Positions 18,673 through 27,493 of a DNA stretch of 64,000 bases are shown in pieces. Below the pieces are notes generated by a model that was not told the DNA's origin, did not search any database, and worked only from the letters and a program-made list of their open reading frames with translations. Position numbers and translations under genes: made by a program. The stretch is from Vibrio hippocampi (GTDB lineage Bacteria; Pseudomonadota; Gammaproteobacteria; Enterobacterales; Vibrionaceae). Location of the stretch: contig NZ_CAKLCM010000002.1 in the NCBI RefSeq assembly GCF_921292975.1, positions 1,116,001-1,180,000 on the forward strand. The letters run 5' to 3'. Every line of letters begins with the position of its first letter. The stretch's first letter is position 1.

Positions 18673-18915
18673 ATGAAACGAGATTGTTTTGGTATCTGTT
18701 TAGATAAAAACGTATTACGAAAAAATCAACACGCTACCTTTACTCACGTTCGTGGATACAGCGTTCAAACTAGCCTTACACCAACAGACTCTCATGAAGA
18801 ACTGTTAGTCAGTTTTTCTAGTCCACAGATGTCGGGGCTTGATGTGCTTAAACAGATGAAACAGGCCAAAGATTTAGTGTGGCGCGCTGGGTTTGTGTGC
18901 CCAGAGACTCACTAA
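18673..18915 (+). CDS. Hypothetical protein (80 aa)
   Basis: An 80-residue soluble protein, MKRDCFGICLDKNVL..., with AGGAG 7 nt before the ATG and its own terminator 25 nt downstream, so it is a well-defined monocistronic gene. It has three Cys (two in CFGIC), no signal sequence and no transmembrane segment. Family not recognised; the frame is open further upstream without supporting signals. Confidence 0.7.
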   Translation: MKRDCFGICLDKNVLRKNQHATFTHVRGYSVQTSLTPTDSHEELLVSFSSPQMSGLDVLKQMKQAKDLVWRAGFVCPETH

Positions 18916-18939
18916 AAATATCCCACATTGCTTCAATGA

Positions 18940-18974
18940 GATAAGCGGCATTGTCAGTGCCGCTTATCTTTATT
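18940..18974 (+). terminator. Rho-independent terminator after the 80-aa gene
   Basis: GATAAGCGGCA and TGCCGCTTATC form a perfect 11-bp stem with a 7-nt loop, followed by TTTATT. Confidence 0.8.
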
Positions 18975-19092
18975 ACTCCTGCTATGGCTCTTGCTCTCAT
19001 CCTTAATCCCTCCTTTACCCTAGAACCTAGAACCTAAATCCACTACCTCTCCGCGCCATGTATAACGAATACGTCTATATTAATGATATTGA

Positions 19093-19132
19093 ACAAAAAT
19101 AAATTAGAGTATAAACTCTAATTTATTTTTGT
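19093..19132. repeat. Perfect 18-bp inverted repeat upstream of the exporter operon
   Basis: ACAAAAATAAATTAGAGT and ACTCTAATTTATTTTTGT are perfect complements around a 4-nt ATAA centre. It ends 58 nt before the first exporter gene. It could be a regulator's operator, or a terminator/attenuator since the 3' arm ends in T. Confidence 0.8.
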
Positions 19133-19190
19133 CCCCCCACTGCGAAACAGTGGCGACAATATTTGCGGCGATAGGATTTGTGGAGATAAT

Positions 19191-20606
19191 ATGCCAAATG
19201 GAATAAAAGGGTTGATTGCCCTGTTAGTCGCGCTCCCGCTACCTAGTCAGGCAGACTCAATCAGCTTTGAACAAGCGTGGCAGTTACTACAGCAAAACAA
19301 TCACTCTCTTTCAGCACAAAAAGAGAACGTTAACCGTCAGGCGTATTTACAACAAGCAACGGACAATCTTAATTACCCTCAAATCTCCATCAGCGCCAAC
19401 TACACTCGCCTTGATGACGATGTCACTATCAATGGACAGCAATTTGCGGACAGCCTAAGTGGTATAGACGGTGCGACACTCGCTGCGATCAACAGTCTAT
19501 TACCCGGTTTAGGCGGCATCACCTCTACCATCGAAGATAAAGACATTTTTACTTCTTCTATTCGCGCTATCTGGCCAATTTTTACCGGTGGGCGCATCAG
19601 CGCAGCACAAGCCGCAGCTGAGGGAAGAAAAAATGAAGCGGAAAGCATGCTCGCGATGGAGACTCAAGCGCGCTATGAAGATCTTAGTAAATATTATTTT
19701 AGCGTCGTTCTAGCCCAACGAGTCGTTGAGACTCGCACCGCCGCAGTACAAGGACTCAAGCAGCACTACAATAACGCCATTAAATTAGAACAGCAGGGTC
19801 AGATTGCTCGAGTGGAGAAATTACAAGCCCAAGTCTCCTATGACAATGCGGTGATCGAGCTTAACAAGGCGCAACGAAGCCAACGTATCGCGCAAATGGC
19901 ACTGACTCAAATTCTTGGTCAAACGGAACCCGTCTCCCCGACCGGCGAACTGTTTATTAACGCTGCCCTACCGCAACTCAGTACATTCAAGCAACAAACA
20001 TTAACCACGTATCCCGGCTTATCTCTGTTAGATGCAAAAAACAAGCAAGCAGAGAGCTTACTTAAGGCAGAACAAGGGCGATATTACCCAGAAGTTTATG
20101 CCTACGGAGATTACAATCTGTATGAAGGGGATTCACTCGCCGCGCAAGTCGCCCCAGATTGGTTAGTCGGCATTGGTGTCAGTATTCCTCTTGTCGAAAG
20201 CTCAGGCCGAAGTGAACAGGTCAAAGCGGCTAAAAGCGCTATTTATCAGGTTCAATACTTGAAGCAACAAGCCAAACAAGATCTCTCTATTTTGGTTGAG
20301 AAAACCTATCTAGAGGCAGAGCAAGCTCGAGAAGAAGTCGAGGGACTCGAATCAAGTATCACCCTTGCCAAAGAGAACCTGCGTTTAAGAGAAAAAGCGT
20401 TCGCTCAAGGCTTAGGACGCTCGATTGATGTGGTCGACGCTCAACTTTACATCGCGGCGATTCAAACTCAGCAATCTGCTGCCAGTTTCCAATACCTGCA
20501 ATCTCTCACTAAATTACTGGCGCTATCCAATCAGATGAATAGTTTTGCGAGCTATCAATACAATGGTTTATCTACCCCGTTTACCCACACTAAGGACTCC
20601 CAATGA
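19191..20606 (+). CDS. TolC-family outer membrane efflux protein
   Basis: A 471-residue outer-membrane channel protein. A signal sequence (about 1-21, ending PSQADS) is followed by two repeats of the outer membrane efflux fold, with typical ISFEQAWQLLQQNNHSL, YPQISISANYT, TGGRISAAQAAAEGRK and the second-half FAQGLGRSIDVVDAQL. It would form the outer-membrane duct for the downstream HlyD-like adaptor and the permeases. It overlaps the next gene by 4 nt (ATGA), supporting an operon. Confidence 0.9.
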   Translation: MPNGIKGLIALLVALPLPSQADSISFEQAWQLLQQNNHSLSAQKENVNRQAYLQQATDNLNYPQISISANYTRLDDDVTINGQQFADSLSGIDGATLAAINSLLPGLGGITSTIEDKDIFTSSIRAIWPIFTGGRISAAQAAAEGRKNEAESMLAMETQARYEDLSKYYFSVVLAQRVVETRTAAVQGLKQHYNNAIKLEQQGQIARVEKLQAQVSYDNAVIELNKAQRSQRIAQMALTQILGQTEPVSPTGELFINAALPQLSTFKQQTLTTYPGLSLLDAKNKQAESLLKAEQGRYYPEVYAYGDYNLYEGDSLAAQVAPDWLVGIGVSIPLVESSGRSEQVKAAKSAIYQVQYLKQQAKQDLSILVEKTYLEAEQAREEVEGLESSITLAKENLRLREKAFAQGLGRSIDVVDAQLYIAAIQTQQSAASFQYLQSLTKLLALSNQMNSFASYQYNGLSTPFTHTKDSQ

Positions 20607-21577
20607 ATCGCGTTAAATCACCATTACTCGCCGTTATTGTTATTGCGATTATTGCTTGGGTTGGCTACGAATTTTTCCTGTCATATCAGCAACCGCCTTA
20701 TACCATTCAAGGGCAGATAGAGTCGCAGCAATACAGCATCTCCTCGAAGTTGCCGGGACGTGTTGATAAGGTATTGGTTCGCAAAGGTGACACTGTCTCC
20801 AAGGGCGAGCTTATTTTTACGCTGCATAGCCCAGAAATAGAAGCCAAACTCGAGCAGGCGGAAGCCGGGCAAAGAGCCGCCGGAGCACTGGCAAAGGAAG
20901 CCCAAGTTGGAGCAAGACAACAACAAATAAAAGCCGCTGAAGATCAGTGGCGCAAAGCTAAGGCGGCGGCAGAACTCTTAGAGAAAACCTACTTGCGCGT
21001 CAATAACCTATATAAAGATGGCGTAGTTGCAGAACAGAAGCGTGACGAGGTTAAAACCCAGTGGCAAGCAGCACAATACACGGAAAGTGCGGCGTTCCAG
21101 ATGTACCAAATGACCAAAGAAGGCGCGAGAGACGAAACCAAACAAGCCGCTGAGGAAAAAGCACGCATGGCTGCTGGGGCAGTTGCGGAAGTTGAAGCTT
21201 ATGCCGAAGATACGCAAATCTACTCTTGGTTTGATGGTGAAGTCTCCCAAGTTCTATTGCATAGCGGCGAGTTAGCACCTCAAGGCTTTCCCGTCGTGAC
21301 GGTGATTGACACTCAAGATTCATGGGCGGTGCTGAATGTTCGTGAAGATAAGCTGAAAGCCTTTAACAAAGGCGAACAGTTTTCTGCTTACCTGCCAGCT
21401 CTGGATCAAACCGTCACTTTCGAGGTCACGCATATTGCGGTCATGGGCGATTTTGCCACTTGGCGCGCGACGGACTCTTCACAAGGGTTTGATCTGCGTA
21501 CCTTCGAAGTCGAAGCGCGTCCTGTGGATGACAACATCCAACTTCGCATGGGCATGAGCCTAGTTGTCGAGCTGTAA
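20603..21577 (+). CDS. HlyD/MFP family periplasmic adaptor
   Basis: A 324-residue membrane-fusion protein: one N-terminal membrane anchor (about 7-27), a lipoyl-like barrel half (IQGQIESQQYSISSKLPGRVDKVLVRKGDTV), an Ala/Glu/Gln-rich coiled-coil hairpin (about 75-190), the second half (YSWFDGEVSQVLLHSGELA) and a beta-barrel domain. It resembles YbhG/YhiI-type adaptors of ABC-2 exporters. It links the TolC-like channel to the inner-membrane part. Confidence 0.9.
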   Translation: MNRVKSPLLAVIVIAIIAWVGYEFFLSYQQPPYTIQGQIESQQYSISSKLPGRVDKVLVRKGDTVSKGELIFTLHSPEIEAKLEQAEAGQRAAGALAKEAQVGARQQQIKAAEDQWRKAKAAAELLEKTYLRVNNLYKDGVVAEQKRDEVKTQWQAAQYTESAAFQMYQMTKEGARDETKQAAEEKARMAAGAVAEVEAYAEDTQIYSWFDGEVSQVLLHSGELAPQGFPVVTVIDTQDSWAVLNVREDKLKAFNKGEQFSAYLPALDQTVTFEVTHIAVMGDFATWRATDSSQGFDLRTFEVEARPVDDNIQLRMGMSLVVEL

Positions 21578-21579
21578 GC

Positions 21580-22758
21580 ATGAGCACATCACCGCTTAAT
21601 CAACGCTCCCTTCGGTCTGTGCTGGCATTACAATGGCAGCTCATCGCTGGCGATCGCTGGTTTTTCTCTCTACTGACTTGGATACCTATCGGTTTCTGTC
21701 TCACGCTCTACTGGGTATTTTCTCAGGGGATCGCGACGTCTTTGCCCATCGGTATTGTCGACTTTAATCGCAGTGCTCTGTCTCAGGAATTGGTGCGTCA
21801 TTATGATGCGACGCCCATGTTAAAGGTCAGTGAGGACTTTTCTGATGTGACAAAGGCGAAGCAAGCATTAGTGAATGGCGATATCTATGCGTTCTTGGTG
21901 ATTCCTGAAAACTTCGATAAGCAAGTGATCACGGCCGTTCCGCCACCCACTGCCACCTTATTTTATAACAGCCAATATTTGTTGGTCGCCAGACTGGTTA
22001 ATTCAGCAGCGGTTCAAGCACAAGGCTACTTTAACGCAGCGGTGGAAACACAGCGGCAGCTTATGTCTCACCAACAGACTCTTGCAAGCGCGATGGGTAA
22101 TGCTGTTACGGTTCGTACCCAGATCACGCCCTTGTTTAACAATTCTAGTAATTATGCCCAATTCTTGGTGCCTGCTCTTATCCCTGCTGTCTGGCAAATC
22201 ATGGCGGTGGCACTGACGGTGCTGGCGTTAGCAAAGAACTACCGCCACTTGGGATTGTCGACTTGGTTTGCTAACCAGCGCTACTTTAGCGGTCTACTTT
22301 TGGTGCTGACGCCCTACGCGCTTTGGTTTTCTGCACTTGGGATCCTTTATTTAGGTGGTTTTTACTACCTACTTAATTGGCCAATGCACGGTGAGCTTTG
22401 GGTCATTGTCGTGGCCCAAATCGCCACCACATTTGCCTGTATGATTATGGGGAGCTTGTTCTTTTTTCTCACCTGCGACGCTGCAAGAGCGATGAGTTTT
22501 GCTGCCGCCTATACCGCACCAAGCTTTGCTTTTATGGGAATTACCTTCCCTGCCAGTGACATGAATAGCTTAGCGTTGTTTTGGCGACAGTTATTGCCGG
22601 TAAGCCACTATATCGAAGTGCAAATCTCGCAAGCGAGCTACGGACTACCAAGCCAAACATCATTAGCTATGCTGTTGCCAATGATAGGTTATCTAGTGCC
22701 ACTTATTCTTTGCTTGGGGTTTGTTCGCCGACATGTCAATAAGGAAGTCGCACAATGA
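21580..22758 (+). CDS. ABC-2 type permease (YbhS/YbhR-like)
   Basis: A 392-residue inner-membrane protein: one N-terminal helix (about 27-48), a periplasmic domain starting LPIGIVDFNRSALSQELVR, then about five helices in the C-terminal half. This is the ABC2_membrane_3 layout. It begins 2 nt after the adaptor gene. The substrate is unknown. No ATP-binding subunit is encoded in the cluster, which is unusual for this class. Confidence 0.85.
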   Translation: MSTSPLNQRSLRSVLALQWQLIAGDRWFFSLLTWIPIGFCLTLYWVFSQGIATSLPIGIVDFNRSALSQELVRHYDATPMLKVSEDFSDVTKAKQALVNGDIYAFLVIPENFDKQVITAVPPPTATLFYNSQYLLVARLVNSAAVQAQGYFNAAVETQRQLMSHQQTLASAMGNAVTVRTQITPLFNNSSNYAQFLVPALIPAVWQIMAVALTVLALAKNYRHLGLSTWFANQRYFSGLLLVLTPYALWFSALGILYLGGFYYLLNWPMHGELWVIVVAQIATTFACMIMGSLFFFLTCDAARAMSFAAAYTAPSFAFMGITFPASDMNSLALFWRQLLPVSHYIEVQISQASYGLPSQTSLAMLLPMIGYLVPLILCLGFVRRHVNKEVAQ

Positions 22759-23912
22759 AACTGATGGATCTTATCTTTCATGAGCTTAAGGCGTTGGTGC
22801 TCAATCCTGTCATCGCATTAACCGTGTTTGGCGGTACGGTTTTCTATTCGTTCCTCTACCCTCTGCCCTATCAGCAGCAAATTCCACGAGATCTTCCCAT
22901 CGCGGTGGTGAACCTTGATGCCAGCCAATTGAGTTACAAACTGGAACGTATGGTGGATGCTTCACCCAATGTCAAAGTCGTCGAACGTTTACATAGTATC
23001 GACTCTGCCAAACGGCAGTTTATGCAAGATAAGATCACTGGCTTTGTGGTCATTCCAGAGCATTTTTATAAGGATGTTTTACTCGGCAAAGCACCCGTTC
23101 TGTCTTATGCGGGTAATGCCTCGTTGTTACTTGTTTACGGCACCGTCGTTGAGGGTCTAGCGCAAGCAGGCGGAACCTTAGCGGCCGAAGCAAAAGTGGC
23201 AAAGTATCTGCAACAAGGCGTGCCTTTAGTACTGGCAAGTGAACAATATTCTGCGGTTAAACTTAACAGTAAACCGACCTTTAACCCAAGGATGGGCTAC
23301 ATTGATTACATCGTGCCAGCGGTATTCGTATTGATCCTACAGCAAACACTGCTAATTGCCGCAGGCTTGCTCGGGGCAACGCAAAAGAATCAAACTGGAT
23401 ATTGGAATCAAGTCTCTAGGTTCGAGTTGATCACCGTTCGGATGGCACTGCTCAGCGCTGTTTATTACCTGTTAGGCATGTATTATTTTGGTTGGAGCTT
23501 TAGTCTGCATGGGGTCAGTGTTTACGCTCATATCGGTCAGTTACTGGCGTTAATGTTGCCGTTTTTCCTCTGCACCATCGCAATTGGAATTTGGCTCGGC
23601 AACATTGCTTCTAAACGCGAATATGTAACGACCTTAGTGTTGATGAGTTCCATGCCTTTGCTGTTTATTTCGGGTGTGGTTTGGCCGACGGAAGCACTGC
23701 CTCAACCTTTGGTGCTGTTTGCACAACTATTACCCACCGCGCCAGCCATCAATGGTTTTCTCAAGCTAAATCAAATGGCGGCAGATTGGTGGCAGGTCGC
23801 CCCTTTATGGCGTCAACTTTGGATTCAGTGCTTGGTGTGGAGCGCGATTGCCTATCTCACCTATCCGAAAACCAGCCGTTCGAAACATAAAAAAGTGCCC
23901 TTAGCGAACTAA
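22755..23912 (+). CDS. ABC-2 type permease (second subunit)
   Basis: A 385-residue paralogue of the preceding permease, overlapping it by 4 nt. Same layout: one N-terminal helix (about 18-33), a periplasmic domain beginning LPIAVVNLDASQLSYKLER, then about five helices with FISGVVWPTEALP before the last ones, a motif common in ABC-2 permeases. The two permeases probably form a heterodimer. The last codons (encoding VPLAN) are part of the hairpin that terminates the convergent pha operon. Confidence 0.85.
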   Translation: MKLMDLIFHELKALVLNPVIALTVFGGTVFYSFLYPLPYQQQIPRDLPIAVVNLDASQLSYKLERMVDASPNVKVVERLHSIDSAKRQFMQDKITGFVVIPEHFYKDVLLGKAPVLSYAGNASLLLVYGTVVEGLAQAGGTLAAEAKVAKYLQQGVPLVLASEQYSAVKLNSKPTFNPRMGYIDYIVPAVFVLILQQTLLIAAGLLGATQKNQTGYWNQVSRFELITVRMALLSAVYYLLGMYYFGWSFSLHGVSVYAHIGQLLALMLPFFLCTIAIGIWLGNIASKREYVTTLVLMSSMPLLFISGVVWPTEALPQPLVLFAQLLPTAPAINGFLKLNQMAADWWQVAPLWRQLWIQCLVWSAIAYLTYPKTSRSKHKKVPLAN

Positions 23913-23917
23913 GGGCT
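23890..23917 (-). terminator. Terminator of the pha operon, inside the end of the permease gene
   Basis: Read on the minus strand: GCCCTTAG, loop TTCG, CTAAGGGC, then ACTTTTTT. An 8-bp GC-rich stem with a UUCG tetraloop and a T run about 30 nt downstream of the phaC stop. It overlaps the last codons of the convergent permease gene. Confidence 0.7.
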
Positions 23918-23947
23918 TCTCGTTGTCCAATTGATAGCAGTTATTCG

Positions 23948-25765
23948 TTATTCGGTTTCAGCCGCAACGTCATCCTTAACTTCATTCACTTGGGCATCAA
24001 CAATCGGCAACGTCTGTTTCACATAGTTACCCGGCGCTTTACTGAGTACTGGAAATTCTTCGTTGCCGATGGAGAAAGGTTCTACCTTTTCTTCTGGAAT
24101 AAACTGTTGCATCCAATCATTCCAATGCAACCACCACGATCCTTTATGGTGGTCTGCATTTTTTACCCATTCCTCGGCTGATTCATCAAGCGTAGAGTTG
24201 GTCCAGAAGCCATATTTCTGTTTAGCTGGATGATTAACAATACCCGCAATATGACCAGACTCTCCCAGTACAAACGTCTTGTTACCGCCCATCTTTAAAG
24301 CGCCACGATACGTGCCCTGCCAAAGAGCAATATGGTCTTCTTTAGTGGAAATAAAGTAACTAGGTATGCGAATTTTATCTAGATCGATCCAGACGCCACC
24401 AATCTTGACGCCCTTGTCTTGAACCAATTTATTTTCTAGATAGAGGTTGCGTAGCAAGAAATTGTGCGTCGCAGCCGCTACATTGGTGCTGTCGCTATTC
24501 CAATACAACAGATCAAAATCAACCGGACTATTACCCTTGAGATAATTGTCGATATAGTAATTCCAATACAGACTGTTCTCACGCAGCAAACTAAAAGTCA
24601 CACTTAAAGAACGTCCATCCATATACCCTAGCGCATTATTCTGCAGTTCAATCGCGCGAATTATGGTGTCATTGATATAGGCCCCCACTTCTCCGGGTTG
24701 ACTAAAATCTAACAAGGTAGTGAAAAATGATGCCGAAACAATTCGCTTTTTCATGCGCTTTGCTGCGTAATAAGCGACGGTAGACGCTAATACCGTACCA
24801 CCGATACAGTAGCCAGCTGCATTGATCTGGTCTTTGCCAGTAATCGACTCAATAGCCGAGACCGCTTTAACCACCCCTTCAGTGACATAGTCGCCAAACT
24901 CTAACTGAGCCTGAGCGGCACCTGGATTTCGCCAGGACATCATAAACACCGCGTGACCCTGTTCTAGTAGCCACTTGACCATAGAGTTCTTTTCTCTTAG
25001 GTCGAGGATATAATATTTGTTAATAAACGGCGGGACGATCAATAAGGGGGTTGCATTCACCGTTTCGGTCAGTGGACGATACTGGATCAGCTCAAACAAC
25101 TCGTTTTGATACACAACCTCGCCTTGGGTATTCGCCACATGCTCGCCGATCTGGAACGCTTCCGTATTGGTCATGCGAATCTTCAATACGTCAGCACTCG
25201 CTTCCATATCATGCTGAAACTGCTGTAGACCCGCCAATAAGTTCTCACCGTTTTGTTCTAAGGTAAGCTTAAGTAATTCAGGATTGGTGGCAATGAAGTT
25301 ACTCGGCGATAATGCGTTAAGAGTTTGACGCGAGAAAAATGAGAGACGCTCTTTTACCTGAGGATCAACGCCTTCCACCGAGTTAATGGTCTCTAAGTAG
25401 GTATTGCTAAACAGAATATAGGACTGCTTAATAAAATTATAAAACGCTTCTTCTTTCCATGCGTTATCTTCAAAGCGTCGGTCGCCTTTTTCTACCTCGA
25501 CCACTTGGTCACTGCTTTGATTAAGAGCGACTCGCTGCCAAATTTCTAGCTGCTGTTGCCACCATTTGGTTTGCATATCTAGCATCATAGCCGGCTGGTG
25601 CGAAGCTTTGTTCATAAGCTCGGCAGTATCCTCTAAATTGAGTTCCTGCATCGCTTTGGTTAATGGGCTATTCACGGCTGCCTTGCCTTGCTCGAAGTCT
25701 TTCCACCATTGCTGGTTGCTCTCCTGCATTGTCACAAGGTAGTCCGAAAAGAAGTTTTGGAACAT
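23948..25765 (-). CDS. phaC: Class I polyhydroxyalkanoate synthase
   Basis: Polymerises hydroxyacyl-CoA (mainly 3-hydroxybutyryl-CoA) into PHA on storage granules. The 605 residues fit class I synthases. Catalytic triad: C320 in the lipase-like box GYCIGGT, D477 in STKEDHIA and H505 in GESGHIAG, close to the C319/D480/H508 of Cupriavidus necator. The N-terminal PhaC domain (NWWKDF-like QWWKDFEQG, NPELLKLTLEQNGENL) is present. The gene is the last of phaB-phaA-phaP-phaC on the minus strand. Confidence 0.95.
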   Translation of the reverse strand: MFQNFFSDYLVTMQESNQQWWKDFEQGKAAVNSPLTKAMQELNLEDTAELMNKASHQPAMMLDMQTKWWQQQLEIWQRVALNQSSDQVVEVEKGDRRFEDNAWKEEAFYNFIKQSYILFSNTYLETINSVEGVDPQVKERLSFFSRQTLNALSPSNFIATNPELLKLTLEQNGENLLAGLQQFQHDMEASADVLKIRMTNTEAFQIGEHVANTQGEVVYQNELFELIQYRPLTETVNATPLLIVPPFINKYYILDLREKNSMVKWLLEQGHAVFMMSWRNPGAAQAQLEFGDYVTEGVVKAVSAIESITGKDQINAAGYCIGGTVLASTVAYYAAKRMKKRIVSASFFTTLLDFSQPGEVGAYINDTIIRAIELQNNALGYMDGRSLSVTFSLLRENSLYWNYYIDNYLKGNSPVDFDLLYWNSDSTNVAAATHNFLLRNLYLENKLVQDKGVKIGGVWIDLDKIRIPSYFISTKEDHIALWQGTYRGALKMGGNKTFVLGESGHIAGIVNHPAKQKYGFWTNSTLDESAEEWVKNADHHKGSWWLHWNDWMQQFIPEEKVEPFSIGNEEFPVLSKAPGNYVKQTLPIVDAQVNEVKDDVAAETE

Positions 25766-25845
25766 AACAAAAACCCTTTTCTTAGTATTATGAGTAAGGG
25801 TTGAAGAAACTCAGTCTCAACAACCCTTGAAGGACAACAGTGTGA

Positions 25846-26193
25846 TTACGCAGGCGTATTAGCTTTAAGCGTATCTGAGGTCAGCTCTTCAATATCTTGT
25901 TTAAACTCTTTCGCCACTTGCTGCAGTTTAGTGCTGTCATCCATCATCTGCTGAGAAAGGCGAGTTAGCGTGCTTAATTGTTGAGTATTAAAGGCAGCCA
26001 AAGAAGAGACATCCTTTACCTCTGCTGCGGCTTTCATCTGCGATAAACCTAGCTCAGAGTAGGCACGCATTGCGTTGAGTTGAAGGTCGGTCAGTGTTTC
26101 CACATTTTTCGTCATCAGCTTATTAAACTTGGCATAAGGTGCCAGTGATTTTTCCGACTGCTCGTTAAAAACTTTAAAAATATCCGTGTACAT
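25846..26193 (-). CDS. phaP: Phasin family protein
   Basis: A 115-residue, all-helical, Ala/Gln/Lys-rich protein of the phasin 2 type, which coats PHA granules. Typical features are MYTDIFKVFNEQSEKSLAPYAKFN (N-terminus, first 24 residues), LTDLQLNAMRAYSELGL and a Thr/Ala-rich end. It sits between phaA and phaC with AGGAG upstream of its ATG. The placement inside the operon fits the role. Confidence 0.88.
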   Translation of the reverse strand: MYTDIFKVFNEQSEKSLAPYAKFNKLMTKNVETLTDLQLNAMRAYSELGLSQMKAAAEVKDVSSLAAFNTQQLSTLTRLSQQMMDDSTKLQQVAKEFKQDIEELTSDTLKANTPA

Positions 26194-26268
26194 CAGCGTT
26201 TCTCCTAGAAGTATTTCATTTTTTATTTCAAGCCATCTCTAAATGACATAGAGAATTCAGTAGTTAAC

Positions 26269-27474
26269 TCAGCAGCGCTTTACCACGACTGCTGTACCCA
26301 TACCGCCTCCAACGCATAAAGAAGCAACACCATAGTTGTGACCGACTTTACGCATTTGATGGATAAGAGTGACTAAGATACGATTCCCAGACGCACCCAA
26401 TGGGTGACCTAGGGCAATGGCGCCGCCATTGGGGTTTGCTTTGTCCATAATCGAGTTGACCGACACCTTGTGTTGTTCCGCCAAGCCATGAATCACACCT
26501 AGGGCTTGTGCTGCAAAGGCTTCGTTTAACTCAAATAAATCGATATCGTCAATGGACAATTCAGCTTTGCTGAGCGCATTGGTCACAGCTTTGACAGGTC
26601 CCAAGCCCATGACTTTCGGATCAAGACCCGTTTGAGCGGTGGATACCAATTCACATAGTGGCTCAAGCCCCAGTCGCTCAACCGCTGACTCTGACGCAAG
26701 AATCACAGCGCTCGCCCCATCGTTAATACCTGACGCATTACCCGCAGTGACCGTACCTTCTCGATCAAACGCTGGACGAAGTTTCGCTAATCCCTCTAAC
26801 GTCGCGTTTGATTTTGGATACTCATCAACAGCGAATAGTGCTGTGTTACGTTTCACCGTTACCTCGACTGGCACGATCTCATCAGCAAACACATCCGCTT
26901 CAATTGCGGCGACCGCTTTTTGTTGACTGCTTAAAGCGTACGCATCTTGCTGCTCTCTCGATAGGTTTGCTTGTTTAGCAATATTTTCTGCGGTAACACC
27001 CATGTGATAACCATTAAAGACATCGGTCAAACCATCAGCGACTAGGAGATCTTTTGCTGTCATATCTCCCATTTTGTGACCAGAGCGAGCTGATGCCGGC
27101 AGAGCAAATGGGATCTGCGACATCACTTCAACACCGGCTGCGACGACAACCTCTGCCTCGCCCGCTTTTATGTGAGCGGCTGCGTCCATAACGGTTTTCA
27201 TACCACTGCCGCAAACCATATTGACCGTATATGCCGGCACGGTATTGGGAATATCCGAATACAATGCCGCTTGACGACCCACGCTCATACCTTGCAAAGC
27301 GCCAATCACGTTGCCAACAATGACTTCATCAATCTGCGTTTTATCAATGCCACACATTTCCGCTGCACCTGTGATCGCCGTTGCTGCCAATTTACCTGCA
27401 GCCACTCCGCTTAATGTGCCACCAAAATTTCCAATTGGAGTGCGCTTTGCTGCAACAATATAGACCTTTTCCAT
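26269..27474 (-). CDS. phaA: Acetyl-CoA acetyltransferase (beta-ketothiolase)
   Basis: Condenses two acetyl-CoA to acetoacetyl-CoA for PHB synthesis. The 401-residue thiolase shows the nucleophile C88 in NMVCGSGM, H357 in GHPLGASG and C387 in CVGGGMG, so the full thiolase set is present. The length is slightly above the usual 392-394. Its position between phaB and phaP supports a biosynthetic role, though thiolases are reversible. Confidence 0.95.
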   Translation of the reverse strand: MEKVYIVAAKRTPIGNFGGTLSGVAAGKLAATAITGAAEMCGIDKTQIDEVIVGNVIGALQGMSVGRQAALYSDIPNTVPAYTVNMVCGSGMKTVMDAAAHIKAGEAEVVVAAGVEVMSQIPFALPASARSGHKMGDMTAKDLLVADGLTDVFNGYHMGVTAENIAKQANLSREQQDAYALSSQQKAVAAIEADVFADEIVPVEVTVKRNTALFAVDEYPKSNATLEGLAKLRPAFDREGTVTAGNASGINDGASAVILASESAVERLGLEPLCELVSTAQTGLDPKVMGLGPVKAVTNALSKAELSIDDIDLFELNEAFAAQALGVIHGLAEQHKVSVNSIMDKANPNGGAIALGHPLGASGNRILVTLIHQMRKVGHNYGVASLCVGGGMGTAVVVKRC

Positions 27475-27493
27475 TAACCCTACTCCTACTCAG

